From the NCBI GenBank assembly GCA_040753075.1, contig JBFMHA010000034.1, positions 1 to 34,722 of the forward strand: 34,722 bases of DNA, read 5' to 3'. A program made the translations under genes and the position numbers. The notes beneath the pieces were generated by a model. That model worked only from the letters and a program-made list of their open reading frames with translations, did not search any database and was not told the DNA's origin. Position 1 is the stretch's first letter. Every line of letters begins with the position of its first letter. The stretch is from UBA6814 sp040753075. GTDB taxonomy: Bacteria > Desulfobacterota > Desulfovibrionia > Desulfovibrionales > Desulfovibrionaceae. Positions 1 to 7,381 of the stretch are shown here, one piece after another.

Positions 1-1
1 G

Positions 2-127
2 GGCGAGCCCCTGGGGCCGGCCCAGGCCCTGGGCTGCGCCGCGGTGGGGGCGGGCGTCGCCCTCATCTCCCTGCGGCCCGGCGGCCGCGTCCCGCGCCCC
101 GCGGAGCGGCTCCGCCGGGCTGGATAA
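2..127 (+). CDS. C-terminal fragment of an EamA/DMT-type transporter (5' end outside window)
   Basis: An open frame enters from the left edge and stops at TAA 125-127, giving about 41 residues that begin GEPLGPAQALGCAAVGAGVA and end in an Arg/Pro-rich tail. A Gly-Glu-Pro turn followed by a small-residue-rich hydrophobic helix and a basic cytoplasmic tail is the usual last transmembrane segment of EamA (drug/metabolite transporter) proteins. Only the last helix is visible, so substrate and subfamily cannot be judged, and the family call rests on that one segment. The gene ends 55 nt before the CBS-domain gene on the same strand and could be co-transcribed with it. Confidence 0.45.
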   Translation, partial: GEPLGPAQALGCAAVGAGVALISLRPGGRVPRPAERLRRAG

Positions 128-182
128 AAGGAGGGGAGTCCTGTACAACCGGGAGAAACACCGCTCACGGGAGGGCGATCCC

Positions 183-671
183 ATGCTCATGCGCAAGCGC
201 GCCTGGGACCTCATGCGCGAGGATTTCACCCGGGTGGAGGAGTCCACCAGCCTCACCGAGGTCATCCGGCTCATCCGCGAGGCCATCCGCAAGGAGGCCG
301 ACAACCACATCTGCCTGGTCTTCGACAAGGCCGGCCAGTTCAAGGGCGTGATCACCATGTGGGGGGTGCTGCGGCACCTGGAGTCCTGCGTGTTCACCGA
401 CGAGATCATCCGCGACTTCGCGGACAGCAACTGGGACCATGCCTTCGGCGCCGCCTGCCGGGCCTGCGCCGAGAAGGGCATCCTGGACCTGGTGGAGACC
501 GCCTTCCCCGAGGTGCGCCCCAACGACCCCCTGGTCATGGTCCTGGGCGAGTTCCTGGGACATCGCCGCGGCTGGGCCGTGGTGCGGGAGAGCGGCAGGG
601 TGCTGGGGGTGATCCTCAAGGCCGACGTGTTCCGGGAAATCTCCAGCGACGTGCTCTCCACCTTCGCCTAG
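183..671 (+). CDS. CBS-domain pair protein
   Basis: A 162-residue stand-alone protein. The N-terminal part (about residues 8-65) reads like a CBS unit: a 'DLMREDFTRVEEST' entry, a helix with 'LIREA', then 'HICLVFDKAGQFKGVIT'. A second, more diverged unit covers about residues 95-160 ('VRPNDPLVMVLGEFL', then 'GRVLGVILKADVF'). Paired CBS modules bind adenine nucleotides (AMP, ATP, SAM) and act as regulatory switches; nothing here names the partner. The start at ATG 183 has GGGAGGGCG just upstream; ATG 189 is a possible alternative. There is no transmembrane segment or fused enzyme domain. Transcription probably ends at the hairpin at 695-725. Desulfovibrio-type genomes carry many such small CBS proteins of unknown target. 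Confidence 0.8.
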   Translation: MLMRKRAWDLMREDFTRVEESTSLTEVIRLIREAIRKEADNHICLVFDKAGQFKGVITMWGVLRHLESCVFTDEIIRDFADSNWDHAFGAACRACAEKGILDLVETAFPEVRPNDPLVMVLGEFLGHRRGWAVVRESGRVLGVILKADVFREISSDVLSTFA

Positions 672-694
672 CCCGGCCCGAAGCGCAAAAGGAA

Positions 695-725
695 GCCCCG
701 CCGGCCGGAGCCGGCGGGGCTTTTT
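695..725. terminator. Bidirectional intrinsic terminator between CBS gene and HD-GYP gene
   Basis: A 10-bp perfect GC stem (695-704 GCCCCGCCGG with 711-720 CCGGCGGGGC) has a 6-nt loop and is followed by TTTTT at 721-725 on the + strand. Read on the - strand the same stem is followed by TTCCTTTT, so it can also end the convergent gene that stops at 742. Confidence 0.9.
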
Positions 726-741
726 CGCGGGCGTTGCGGGC

Positions 742-1770
742 TTATTCGACCGGGCCTTCCTCGGCCGCGAACTGCCATTCTTCGGACAGGATGGCGGTCT
801 TGAGGTGCGTGGTGATCTTGGGGTCGTAGCGGGAGGTCATGCCGGCCAGTTCGGCGGCCGCGTCGGCGAAGCTCTTGGCCTCGGCGTAGGGCCGCCTGGA
901 CACCATGGCGGCGAAGGAGTCGGCCACCGCGCAGATCCGGCCCAGGGGGGAGATGTCCGCGTCCCTGGCCTTCTGCGGGTAGCCTGAGCCGTCCAGGCGC
1001 TCGTGGTGCTGCATCACCGCGTGGGTGATTTCGTCGAACCGCAGGTTGAGCTTCTGGGCCAGCGCCGCGCCCAGCAGGGGGTGCTGGTTCACCTTCTGGC
1101 GCTCGTCGTTGGTCAGGGGCTTGGTCTTGTCCCGGATGAAGGCCGGGATCTTGCACATGCCCATGTCGTGCAGGAACAGGGCCAGGGTCGCCTTGTCCAG
1201 GTTCTTGCGGGGCAGGTCCTTGGGGGCGAGGCGCAGGAGCAGCCACAGGCCGAGGATGGCCGAGTCGAAGGCGTGGTTGGGCAGGGTGTGGCTGCGGTGC
1301 AGGCGGCGCACCAGGGACTTGACCCGGGCCTTGTCCGAGAACAGGTACTCGGTGAGCACCATGAGGTCGCGGTAGAGCTGGTCGAACACCACCTGCACCG
1401 GCTGCTCGAAGAACTCGCCCAGGCGCTCGGTGAGGGCCACGGTGAAGACCTCGGCGATTTCCGCCTCCTTGAGGTTCTTGTCCACCAGCACCAGGTCCAG
1501 CTGCTTGGCGATGTGCTTGGCGTAGATGGGGTGGTCGCTGCGGGCGACGAAGATGTTCCCCTCGGCGGTAAGCGCGGCCAGCTCGTCCTGCACCGCCTGG
1601 TCCATGCGTTCGCCGGTCTTCTTGTAGAGTTGGATCTGGGCCACGTCCTCCTTGAAGATGAACAGGTTGAGCGGGGGCCGGAACCTGGGGAAGCTGGCCA
1701 GGATGTCCGGGTTGATCTGGTAGAATTCCTCGTCCAGGTTGTCCACGATGCTGCTTTTCAGCGCGCTCAT
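742..1770 (-). CDS. HD-GYP-type phosphohydrolase domain protein with variant HDxGK motif
   Basis: A 342-residue protein. The C-terminal half is an HD-GYP domain: H166, H201-D202 in 'LHDMGMCKIP', H230 ('NQHPLLGAAL'), H255-H256 and the signature 'HHERLDGSGYP' (residues 255-265), then D283 in 'VADSF' and 'RRPY'. HD-GYP enzymes hydrolyse c-di-GMP to pGpG/GMP using a bi- or trinuclear metal site. Here the Lys of HDxGK is Met205, while the His/Asp ligands look intact. The N-terminal half (residues 1-150) is not a receiver, PAS or GAF domain that I recognise. The ATG at 1770 is preferred over the longer frame because AGGAGAGGGG lies just upstream. It is transcribed towards the CBS gene and divergently from mraZ. 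Activity could be phosphodiesterase or, given the Lys loss, altered. Confidence 0.85.
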   Translation of the reverse strand: MSALKSSIVDNLDEEFYQINPDILASFPRFRPPLNLFIFKEDVAQIQLYKKTGERMDQAVQDELAALTAEGNIFVARSDHPIYAKHIAKQLDLVLVDKNLKEAEIAEVFTVALTERLGEFFEQPVQVVFDQLYRDLMVLTEYLFSDKARVKSLVRRLHRSHTLPNHAFDSAILGLWLLLRLAPKDLPRKNLDKATLALFLHDMGMCKIPAFIRDKTKPLTNDERQKVNQHPLLGAALAQKLNLRFDEITHAVMQHHERLDGSGYPQKARDADISPLGRICAVADSFAAMVSRRPYAEAKSFADAAAELAGMTSRYDPKITTHLKTAILSEEWQFAAEEGPVE

Positions 1771-2026
1771 GCCCCTCTCCTGACGGGTTGAACCATGACG
1801 GCCCGCGGGCCGGACGCTCACCCGTTTCTTTTTTTCTCGGCTTTGTCAATACACCCGGTTTGCAGAGGCGCAACATTCCGGACTGCTTTTCTTTCTTCCC
1901 CCGTGCAGCGTCATTCCTCTCCCGGGCGCCGGGGCAATGCGATAATGGCCGGGGTAGGCGAGGATTCCTTCTTGAAGATGAAAAAACCAAGTATTCCTGC
2001 ATTTCCTGCACGGTCTTCCATTGTGC

Positions 2027-2055
2027 TTTGCATTTCTAGAAAAAATCTATAAAAA
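2027..2055 (+). promoter_or_regulatory. Candidate sigma-70-type promoter for the dcw operon
   Basis: TTTGCA (2027-2032) and TAAAAA (2050-2055) are separated by 17 nt inside the only AT-rich stretch of the spacer. Each hexamer matches the consensus at four of six positions. This would give a 5' leader of roughly 85-90 nt before mraZ. The AT richness makes overlapping alternatives possible (TATAAA at 2048-2053), so the exact boxes are tentative. Confidence 0.3.
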
Positions 2056-2111
2056 GTTTAACGCCCGGAAGGAATTTCTCCCCGCGGGGCCTTGCGGACT
2101 CAAGGGTCCGG

Positions 2112-2135
2112 TGGTAGAAGGTGGGAAAAAGTGGG
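2112..2135 (+). promoter_or_regulatory. Probable MraZ operator: three 10-bp-phased TGGT/TGGG repeats
   Basis: TGGT at 2112-2115, TGGG at 2122-2125 and TGGG at 2132-2135 recur with an exact 10-bp period on the same face of the helix. MraZ in enterobacteria is known to bind direct TGGGN repeats separated by 5-nt spacers upstream of its own gene; the two perfect copies here (TGGGA, five nt, TGGGA) fit that rule and the first copy is a one-base variant. The third repeat overlaps the GGGAG that serves as the mraZ ribosome binding site. Confidence 0.7.
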
Positions 2136-2150
2136 AGACGGAAATCGGGC

Positions 2151-2612
2151 ATGGTCACCTTCAGGGGACATTCCTACCGCAGCCTGGACGACAAAGGCCG
2201 GCTCATGCTGCCTCCGGACATCCGGGCGGCGGCCGAGTCGCAGGCCTCGGGCGGGCGGCTCATGCTGACCAACTTCGACGGCTGCGTGGTGGGCTATCCG
2301 CTCACCGAGTGGGAGGCCATCGAGGAGAGTTTCAGCCGGGTGAACGTGCTCGACAAGCGGTTGCGCAATTTTCAGCGGTTCTTCATCTCCGGGGCCGTGG
2401 AAGTGACCCTGGACAAGCAGGGCAGGGTGCTCCTCCCGCCCCACTTGCGCAAGTACGCCGGCCTGGACCGCGAGGTGGTGGTGGCCGGCGTGGGGCGCAA
2501 GTTCGAGATCTGGGACCAGGGCCGGTTCGAGGCCCAACGGGCCCAGATGGAGGAGTCGTTCGACGCGGATCTGTCGGCCATGGCCGAGCTGGGCCTCGAG
2601 CTTCGTCTCTAG
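2151..2612 (+). CDS. mraZ: MraZ, dcw-cluster transcriptional regulator
   Basis: A 153-residue protein with the two tandem SpoVT/AbrB-like halves of MraZ. The first has 'TFRGHSYRSLDDKGRLMLP' near residues 3-21, the second 'VEVTLDKQGRVLLPPHLRK' near residues 83-101; the D-x-K/Q-G-R core in each half is the family signature. MraZ forms ring-like oligomers and represses or tunes its own dcw operon by binding direct repeats upstream. The frame is open further upstream to GTG 2121, but ATG 2151 places the FRG motif at the N-terminus as in the family and leaves the operator repeats noncoding. Ribosome binding GGGAG lies at 2133-2137, slightly far from the ATG. First gene of the cluster; rsmH follows 46 nt later. 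Confidence 0.95.
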   Translation: MVTFRGHSYRSLDDKGRLMLPPDIRAAAESQASGGRLMLTNFDGCVVGYPLTEWEAIEESFSRVNVLDKRLRNFQRFFISGAVEVTLDKQGRVLLPPHLRKYAGLDREVVVAGVGRKFEIWDQGRFEAQRAQMEESFDADLSAMAELGLELRL

Positions 2613-2658
2613 GACGGCGGTGGACGACATGGGCCGCGAAAGGAAAGGGGAGGGCGGC

Positions 2659-3618
2659 ATGGCCGGCGCGTTGCACGTGCCGGTCTTGCTGCGCGAGGTG
2701 CTGCACTTCTTGGCGCCCCGTCCTGGGGGCCGCTACCTGGACGGGACCGTGGGACTCGGCGGGCACAGCATGGCATTGCTCGAAGCTGTCGAAGGCCGGG
2801 CGGAGCTCATCGGCTTGGACCGCGATCCCGAGGCCCTGGCTCTGGCCCGGGAGCGGCTGGCCGGTTTTCCCGGGGTCCGTCTCCACAACCTGCGCTACAG
2901 CCGGTTCTCCGAGGCTGTGGCCGCCGAGGGCTGGGACGGCCTGGACGGCGCGCTCCTGGACCTGGGCGTGTCCTCTCTGCAGCTGGACGACGCGGACCGG
3001 GGCTTCAGCTTCCTGTCCGACGGCCCGCTGGACATGCGCATGGGCGCGGCCGACGGCGTTGCTCCCGCCTCCTCCCTGGTGAACCGGGCCTCCTTCGAGC
3101 GGTTGCGCGAGCTCATCGGCCGGCTGGGCGAGGAGCCCCTGTGCGGGCGCATCGCCCGCTTCATCGTGCAGGAGCGGGAGAAACAGCCCTTCGAGACCAC
3201 CCGGCAACTGGCCGAGTGCGTGGAGCGGGCCTATCCGGCCAAGATGCGGGCCACCGCCCGCCGTCATCCCGCCACCCGGACCTTCCAGGCCCTGCGCATG
3301 GCCGTGAACCAGGAACTTGAGGAGCTGGAGTCGTTCTTGGCGGACATCGTGGATCACCTGCGCCCCGGCGGCCGCCTGGCCGTCATCTCGTTCCACTCCC
3401 TGGAGGACCGGCTGGTGAAGCGGGCCTTCCGGGACGAGGAGAAGGGCTGCCTGTGTCCGCCCCGCCAGCCTGTCTGCACCTGCGGCCGGGTGGCCCGGCT
3501 CAAGGTGCTCACCAGGAAGCCCGTGGTCCCGGACGAGGATGAATGCCAGGCCAACCCCCGGTCCCGCAGCGCCAAGCTGCGCGCGGCCGAGCGCGTGGCT
3601 GCGGAGGCGCGGCGGTGA
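2659..3618 (+). CDS. rsmH: 16S rRNA (cytosine-1402-N4)-methyltransferase RsmH
   Basis: A 319-residue SAM-dependent methyltransferase (old name MraW) that methylates N4 of C1402 in the ribosomal P site. Visible features are 'HVPVLLREVL' at the start, the SAM loop 'DGTVGLGGHS', 'LIGLDRDPEAL', 'DGALLDLGVSSLQLD', 'RTFQALRMAVN' and 'ISFHSLEDRLVKRAF', all typical of RsmH, followed by the Cys-containing segment 'CLCPPRQPVCTCGR'. ATG 2659 is chosen over the longer start at 2620 because it has the long purine-rich SD AGGGGAGGG and gives the usual N-terminus. Its TGA stop at 3616-3618 overlaps the GTG start of the next gene, so the two are probably translationally coupled. Confidence 0.96.
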   Translation: MAGALHVPVLLREVLHFLAPRPGGRYLDGTVGLGGHSMALLEAVEGRAELIGLDRDPEALALARERLAGFPGVRLHNLRYSRFSEAVAAEGWDGLDGALLDLGVSSLQLDDADRGFSFLSDGPLDMRMGAADGVAPASSLVNRASFERLRELIGRLGEEPLCGRIARFIVQEREKQPFETTRQLAECVERAYPAKMRATARRHPATRTFQALRMAVNQELEELESFLADIVDHLRPGGRLAVISFHSLEDRLVKRAFRDEEKGCLCPPRQPVCTCGRVARLKVLTRKPVVPDEDECQANPRSRSAKLRAAERVAAEARR

Positions 3619-3926
3619 GCCGGTCGGCGCAACGCTCCTCGGGCCCCGGGATGCTGGGCTGGGCCGTGGCCGTGCTCTCCTGCACCGCCCTGGCCATGGG
3701 CCTGACCCTGGCCTGGTGCAACATCGAGCGTCTGGACCTGGCCTACCGCGCCCGCCAGGTCCAGGGAGAACTGGACGCCCGTCTGGCCCTGGCCGCCAAG
3801 TTCGAGGTGGAGCGGGCCAACCTGCTCTCTCCCTACCGGCTTCAGGAAAAGGCCCGGGAGCTGGGCATGCAGCCCGCCACCGCGGGCCGCATCCGCCGGC
3901 TGGCCCAGGCGGAGGTCCGGCCGTGA
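3615..3926 (+). CDS. ftsL: FtsL-like septum protein
   Basis: A 103-residue bitopic membrane protein: short N-terminal cytoplasmic tail, one transmembrane helix (about residues 14-36, 'AVAVLSCTALAMGLTLAW'), then a heptad-like periplasmic region ending in 'LLSPYRLQEKARELGMQP', the Arg-Glu-Leu-Gly-Met box seen at the end of FtsL coiled coils. FtsL forms a complex with FtsB and FtsQ and activates FtsW/FtsI. Sequence conservation in the family is weak; the position between rsmH and ftsI is the strongest support. The start is GTG 3615 with GGAGGCG at 3603-3609, overlapping the rsmH stop (GTGA); the stop overlaps the ftsI GTG in the same way. Longer frames begin inside rsmH and are unlikely. Confidence 0.85.
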   Translation: MSRSAQRSSGPGMLGWAVAVLSCTALAMGLTLAWCNIERLDLAYRARQVQGELDARLALAAKFEVERANLLSPYRLQEKARELGMQPATAGRIRRLAQAEVRP

Positions 3927-5914
3927 GGCCCGCGGTCCAGGCCAGGACCGGACGCGACTGGGGTCGGGTGCGCCTGGCCGCGGTGGCGGGCGTCTTCGGG
4001 GTGCTGTGGCTGGCCCTGTGGGGTCGGGCCTTCCAGGTCCAGGTGCTCATGGGGCCCCGGCTCAGCGAAATGGCCAGCCGCCAGCACGAGGTGGCCGAAT
4101 CCGTGCGCGGGGAGCGCGGCCGCATCCTGGACCGCAACGGCCGGGAGCTGGCGGTGAGCGTGCGCGCCCCCTCTGTCTACGCCCGGCCCCTGGAGATCGA
4201 GGACCCGGCGGCCGCGGCCCGCGCCCTGGCCGAGGCCCTGGGCGAGCGGACTCCCAACGTCCTGGCCAAGCTTGCCGGCCGGACCAATTTCGTGTGGCTG
4301 GAGCGCCAGATCGGCGACCGCGCCGCGGCGCGGGTGGCCGAACTCAAGCTCCCCGGCGTGTACCTGGTGGACGAGTACCGCCGCCTCTACCCGGGAGGCC
4401 ATCTGGCAGGGCAGCTCCTGGGCTTCGTGGGCGTGGACGGCGAGGGCCTGGAGGGCATGGAGAAATCCTTCGACGCCCACCTGGCGGGACGGACCGTGCG
4501 CCAGGCCGTGTCCCGCGACGCCAGCGGCAAGCGCCTGGACCTGGACGCCGAGAGTCCGGAGGAAGTGGCCGCGCGGCTGCGCGGCGCGGATCTGCGTCTC
4601 ACCGTGGACGCCCACATCCAGAGCCTGGCCGAGATGGCCCTGGCCCGGGCCGTGACCGAGGCCGGCGGACGCTGGGGCGGCTGCCTGGTGGTCAAGGTGG
4701 ACGACGGCGACATCCTGGCCCTGGCCCAGTACCCCTTCTTCAATCCCAACGTCTACGCCGAGCAGACTCCCGCGGTGTGGAAGAACCGGTTGGCCGGGGA
4801 CGCCTTCGAGCCCGGCTCCACGCTCAAGTCCCTGACCGTGGCCGCGGCCCTGCAGGAGAAGGTGGTCAACCCCGAGAGCGTGTTCTTCTGCGAGAACGGG
4901 TCCTGGAGGATTCGCGGGGCCACCATCGGCGACACCCACAAGTACGCCGACCTGCCGGTGCACAAGATCCTGCGCTACTCCTCCAACATCGGGACGGGAA
5001 AGATCGGGCTGGAGCTGGGCGCGGAGAGGCTGCACGACTACCTGGACCGTCTGGGTCTGGGACAGCGCCTGGACCTGCCCCTGGCCGGCGAGAACCGGGG
5101 CATGCTCCGGCCGGCCAAGAAATGGACCCAGGTGGACCTGGTGACCGCCTCGTTCGGCCAGGGCGTTTCCGCCAACATGCTCCAGATGGCCCGGGCCTAC
5201 CTGGCCCTGGCCCGGGAGGGGAAGCGCGCCGGCCTGGCCCTGACCCTGGATCCCGCCCCGGAGCGGGAGGAGGTCGAGCAGGTCTTCGACCCCCGGGTGG
5301 CGTCCCAGGTGTTGTCCATGCTCCGGGAGGTGGTCCAGGAGGATGGCACCGGGACCAGGGCCCGCATCGAGGGCCTGGAGGTCGGGGGCAAGACCGGCAC
5401 GGCCCAGAAGGCCTCGCCCACCGGCGGCTACGGCGACAAGTACGTGGGCTCCTTCGTGGCCTTCGTGCCGGCCATGGCGCCCCGATACATGATCATGGTC
5501 AGCGTGGACGAGCCCCATCCCAACCACTACGGCGGCGTGGTGGCCGCGCCCGCGGTGCGCGAGGTGGCGATGGGCGCCCTGTCCTTCCTTGGCGAACTGC
5601 CCGACGGCCCCAGGGCCCGAGGCGCGGCGGAGGTGCAGAATGCGAAACTGGACGAAGCGCCTGGCGGAGAGCTTGTGGCCCGGGAAGTCGCTGCGGTGGA
5701 GGCTGCCGCGCGGGTTCAGGGCGGAGCCGTCCCCAACCTCGTTGGAATGCCCCTGCGCCGGGCCGTGGAAATTCTCGCCGGCAACGGGACCGTTCCCGTC
5801 GTCAAGGGAAGCGGACTGGTGGTGGCCCGCCAGTCGCCGGGAGGCGGAAACCCCTGGCCCGCGTCCGGCAAACCCGTGGTCCTCTGGCTCGGAGGCGGGC
5901 GTGACCGGTCCTGA
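3923..5914 (+). CDS. ftsI: Division-specific peptidoglycan transpeptidase FtsI (PBP3) with a C-terminal PASTA domain
   Basis: A 663-residue class B penicillin-binding protein. An N-terminal transmembrane helix (about residues 16-34) is followed by the non-catalytic domain ('RGERGRILDRNGRELAVS') and the transpeptidase domain with S299-x-x-K302 ('PGSTLK'), S353-S-N355 ('YSSNIG') and K490-T-G492 ('GGKTGTAQK'). A single PASTA-like domain begins at about residue 603 ('VPNLVGMPLRRAVEI'), after an Ala/Glu-rich linker. FtsI cross-links septal peptidoglycan together with the glycosyltransferase FtsW. GTG 3923 overlaps the ftsL stop as GTGA. The 3' end overlaps murE by 14 nt. Longer frames extending upstream lie inside rsmH/ftsL and are not used. 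Confidence 0.96.
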   Translation: MRPAVQARTGRDWGRVRLAAVAGVFGVLWLALWGRAFQVQVLMGPRLSEMASRQHEVAESVRGERGRILDRNGRELAVSVRAPSVYARPLEIEDPAAAARALAEALGERTPNVLAKLAGRTNFVWLERQIGDRAAARVAELKLPGVYLVDEYRRLYPGGHLAGQLLGFVGVDGEGLEGMEKSFDAHLAGRTVRQAVSRDASGKRLDLDAESPEEVAARLRGADLRLTVDAHIQSLAEMALARAVTEAGGRWGGCLVVKVDDGDILALAQYPFFNPNVYAEQTPAVWKNRLAGDAFEPGSTLKSLTVAAALQEKVVNPESVFFCENGSWRIRGATIGDTHKYADLPVHKILRYSSNIGTGKIGLELGAERLHDYLDRLGLGQRLDLPLAGENRGMLRPAKKWTQVDLVTASFGQGVSANMLQMARAYLALAREGKRAGLALTLDPAPEREEVEQVFDPRVASQVLSMLREVVQEDGTGTRARIEGLEVGGKTGTAQKASPTGGYGDKYVGSFVAFVPAMAPRYMIMVSVDEPHPNHYGGVVAAPAVREVAMGALSFLGELPDGPRARGAAEVQNAKLDEAPGGELVAREVAAVEAAARVQGGAVPNLVGMPLRRAVEILAGNGTVPVVKGSGLVVARQSPGGGNPWPASGKPVVLWLGGGRDRS

Positions 5915-7367
5915 GCAGTTTTCCGGCGAGAGCTTCGCCCAGGTCAAGCGCCTGGTGGCCGAAGGGTTGACGGTCAAGACCGACTCCCGCATGGTGACCC
6001 CGGGCGACGTGTTCGTGGCCCTGCCCGGCCGCGAGGACGGGGCCAGCTTCATACCCGACGCCCTGGCCCGGGGCGCGGCCTACGTGGTGGCGCGCCCCGG
6101 CGCGGCCCTGCCCCCGGGCGGGTCCGCGGTCCTGGCCCCGCACCCCGACCCCCGCGCCGCCCTGGGCGAACTGGCCGCCGCCCACTTCAAGACCGACCAG
6201 CGCCAGATCACCCTCATCGGCATCACCGGGACCAACGGCAAGACCACCGTGTCCTACCTGGTGGAGCACCTGCTCGCCGCGTCCGGACGCAAGGTGGGAG
6301 TCATCGGCACGGTGAACTACCGTTGGCCCGGGTTCTGCCTGAAGGCTCCGCTCACCACCCCCTCCTGCTGGCAGCTGCACGAGCTGCTCTCCAACATGGC
6401 CGCGTCCGGGGTGGACACGGTGGTCATGGAGGTCAGCTCCCACTCCCTGGACCAGCAGCGGGTGGCCGGGCTCACCTTCAACCTGGCGCTCCTGACCAAC
6501 GTGACCCAGGACCACCTGGACTACCACGGGACCATGGACTCCTATTTCAAGGCCAAGGCCCGGCTCTTCGCCGAGGTCCCGGCCGCGGACAAGGTGGGGA
6601 TCATCAATTTCGACGACCCCTACGGCCGCATGCTGCTCTCCCGGCAGCCGCGGGCCGTGGGCTACGGCCTGGTCTATCCCGGCACCTGCGAAGGCCCCGC
6701 CCTGGTGGGCGAGATACTGGAGAGCACCTCCAACGGGCTCAGGCTGGCCATGAGCTTCCAGGACAAGCGCTGGGAGCTGACCTCGCCCCTGGTGGGCCGG
6801 CACAACGCCCAGAACCTGCTGGCCGCCCAGGCCGCGGGCCTGGCCCTGGGGCTCAAGCCCCGCCAGCTCAAGGCTCTGTCCAACTTCCTGGGGGTGCCCG
6901 GACGGCTGGAGCGGGTGGTCAACGACCGCGGCCTGGACGTGTTCGTGGACTACGCCCACACCCCGGACGCCCTGGAGAACGTGCTGCGCACCCTGGACGA
7001 GTTGGAGTTCCGGCGCATCCTGGTGGTCTTCGGCTGCGGCGGGGACCGCGACCGGGGCAAGCGGCCGCTCATGGGCGAGGCCGTGTGCCGCTACGCCGAC
7101 GTGGCGGTGCTCACCTCGGACAATCCCCGCTCGGAGGATCCCCTGGCCATCATGCGCGACGTGAAGCCCGGCCTGGCGGCCTGCGCCGGGGTCATGGAGG
7201 AGCCGGACCGGCGTCGGGCCATCGCCATGGCCCTGGCCGAGATGGAGCGCGGCGACGTGCTGCTCATCGCCGGCAAGGGGCACGAGGACTACCAGGAGAT
7301 CAAGGGCGTGCGCTACCCCTTCAGCGACGCCAAGGTGGTCCGCGAACTCATCGCGGGCAAGGACTGA
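5901..7367 (+). CDS. murE: UDP-MurNAc-tripeptide synthetase MurE (meso-diaminopimelate type)
   Basis: A 488-residue ATP-dependent Mur ligase that adds the third stem-peptide residue to UDP-MurNAc-L-Ala-D-Glu. The substrate domain has 'VKTDSRMVTPGDVFVALPG'; the ATP loop is G110-TNGKT115; 'VMEVSSHSLDQQRV' and 'TNVTQDHLDYHGTM' are the usual central-domain motifs. D407-N-P-R410 ('TSDNPRSEDP') is the box that selects meso-diaminopimelate over lysine, so an mDAP peptidoglycan is predicted. The start is GTG 5901, inside the ftsI coding end, with GGAGG at 5891-5895; the frame is open much further upstream but that part is ftsI read out of frame. murF follows after 14 nt. Confidence 0.96.
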   Translation: MTGPEQFSGESFAQVKRLVAEGLTVKTDSRMVTPGDVFVALPGREDGASFIPDALARGAAYVVARPGAALPPGGSAVLAPHPDPRAALGELAAAHFKTDQRQITLIGITGTNGKTTVSYLVEHLLAASGRKVGVIGTVNYRWPGFCLKAPLTTPSCWQLHELLSNMAASGVDTVVMEVSSHSLDQQRVAGLTFNLALLTNVTQDHLDYHGTMDSYFKAKARLFAEVPAADKVGIINFDDPYGRMLLSRQPRAVGYGLVYPGTCEGPALVGEILESTSNGLRLAMSFQDKRWELTSPLVGRHNAQNLLAAQAAGLALGLKPRQLKALSNFLGVPGRLERVVNDRGLDVFVDYAHTPDALENVLRTLDELEFRRILVVFGCGGDRDRGKRPLMGEAVCRYADVAVLTSDNPRSEDPLAIMRDVKPGLAACAGVMEEPDRRRAIAMALAEMERGDVLLIAGKGHEDYQEIKGVRYPFSDAKVVRELIAGKD

Positions 7368-7381
7368 CAGGAACAAAACGG

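Larger units (their letters stand above)
1771..2150. other. 380-nt intergenic spacer upstream of the dcw cluster
   Basis: No credible gene occupies this divergent spacer: short frames crossing it have neither an SD sequence nor recognisable protein character. It contains an AT-rich patch (about 1970-2062) that stands out from the GC-rich surroundings and is the likely promoter zone for mraZ, plus the phased TGGT/TGGG repeats at 2112-2135. On the - side, a TTGACA (1844-1849 read on the - strand) lies upstream of the HD-GYP gene, but I see no good -10 at the right distance. Confidence 0.6.

Noticed and set aside
1844..1849. Perfect TTGACA on the - strand upstream of the HD-GYP gene
   Set aside because: No acceptable -10 at 16-18 nt; the next sequence is A-rich then GC-rich, so I did not call a promoter.
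668..2011. Long frame on the - strand overlapping the HD-GYP gene (447 residues)
   Set aside because: Composition is Arg/Pro/Gly-rich without domain motifs; it is a shadow of the HD-GYP gene in a GC-rich genome.
2383..4137. Long - strand frames opposite the dcw genes (several of 400-1000 residues)
   Set aside because: They mirror real genes on the other strand, show low-complexity His/Gly/Gln/Arg composition and have no start context.
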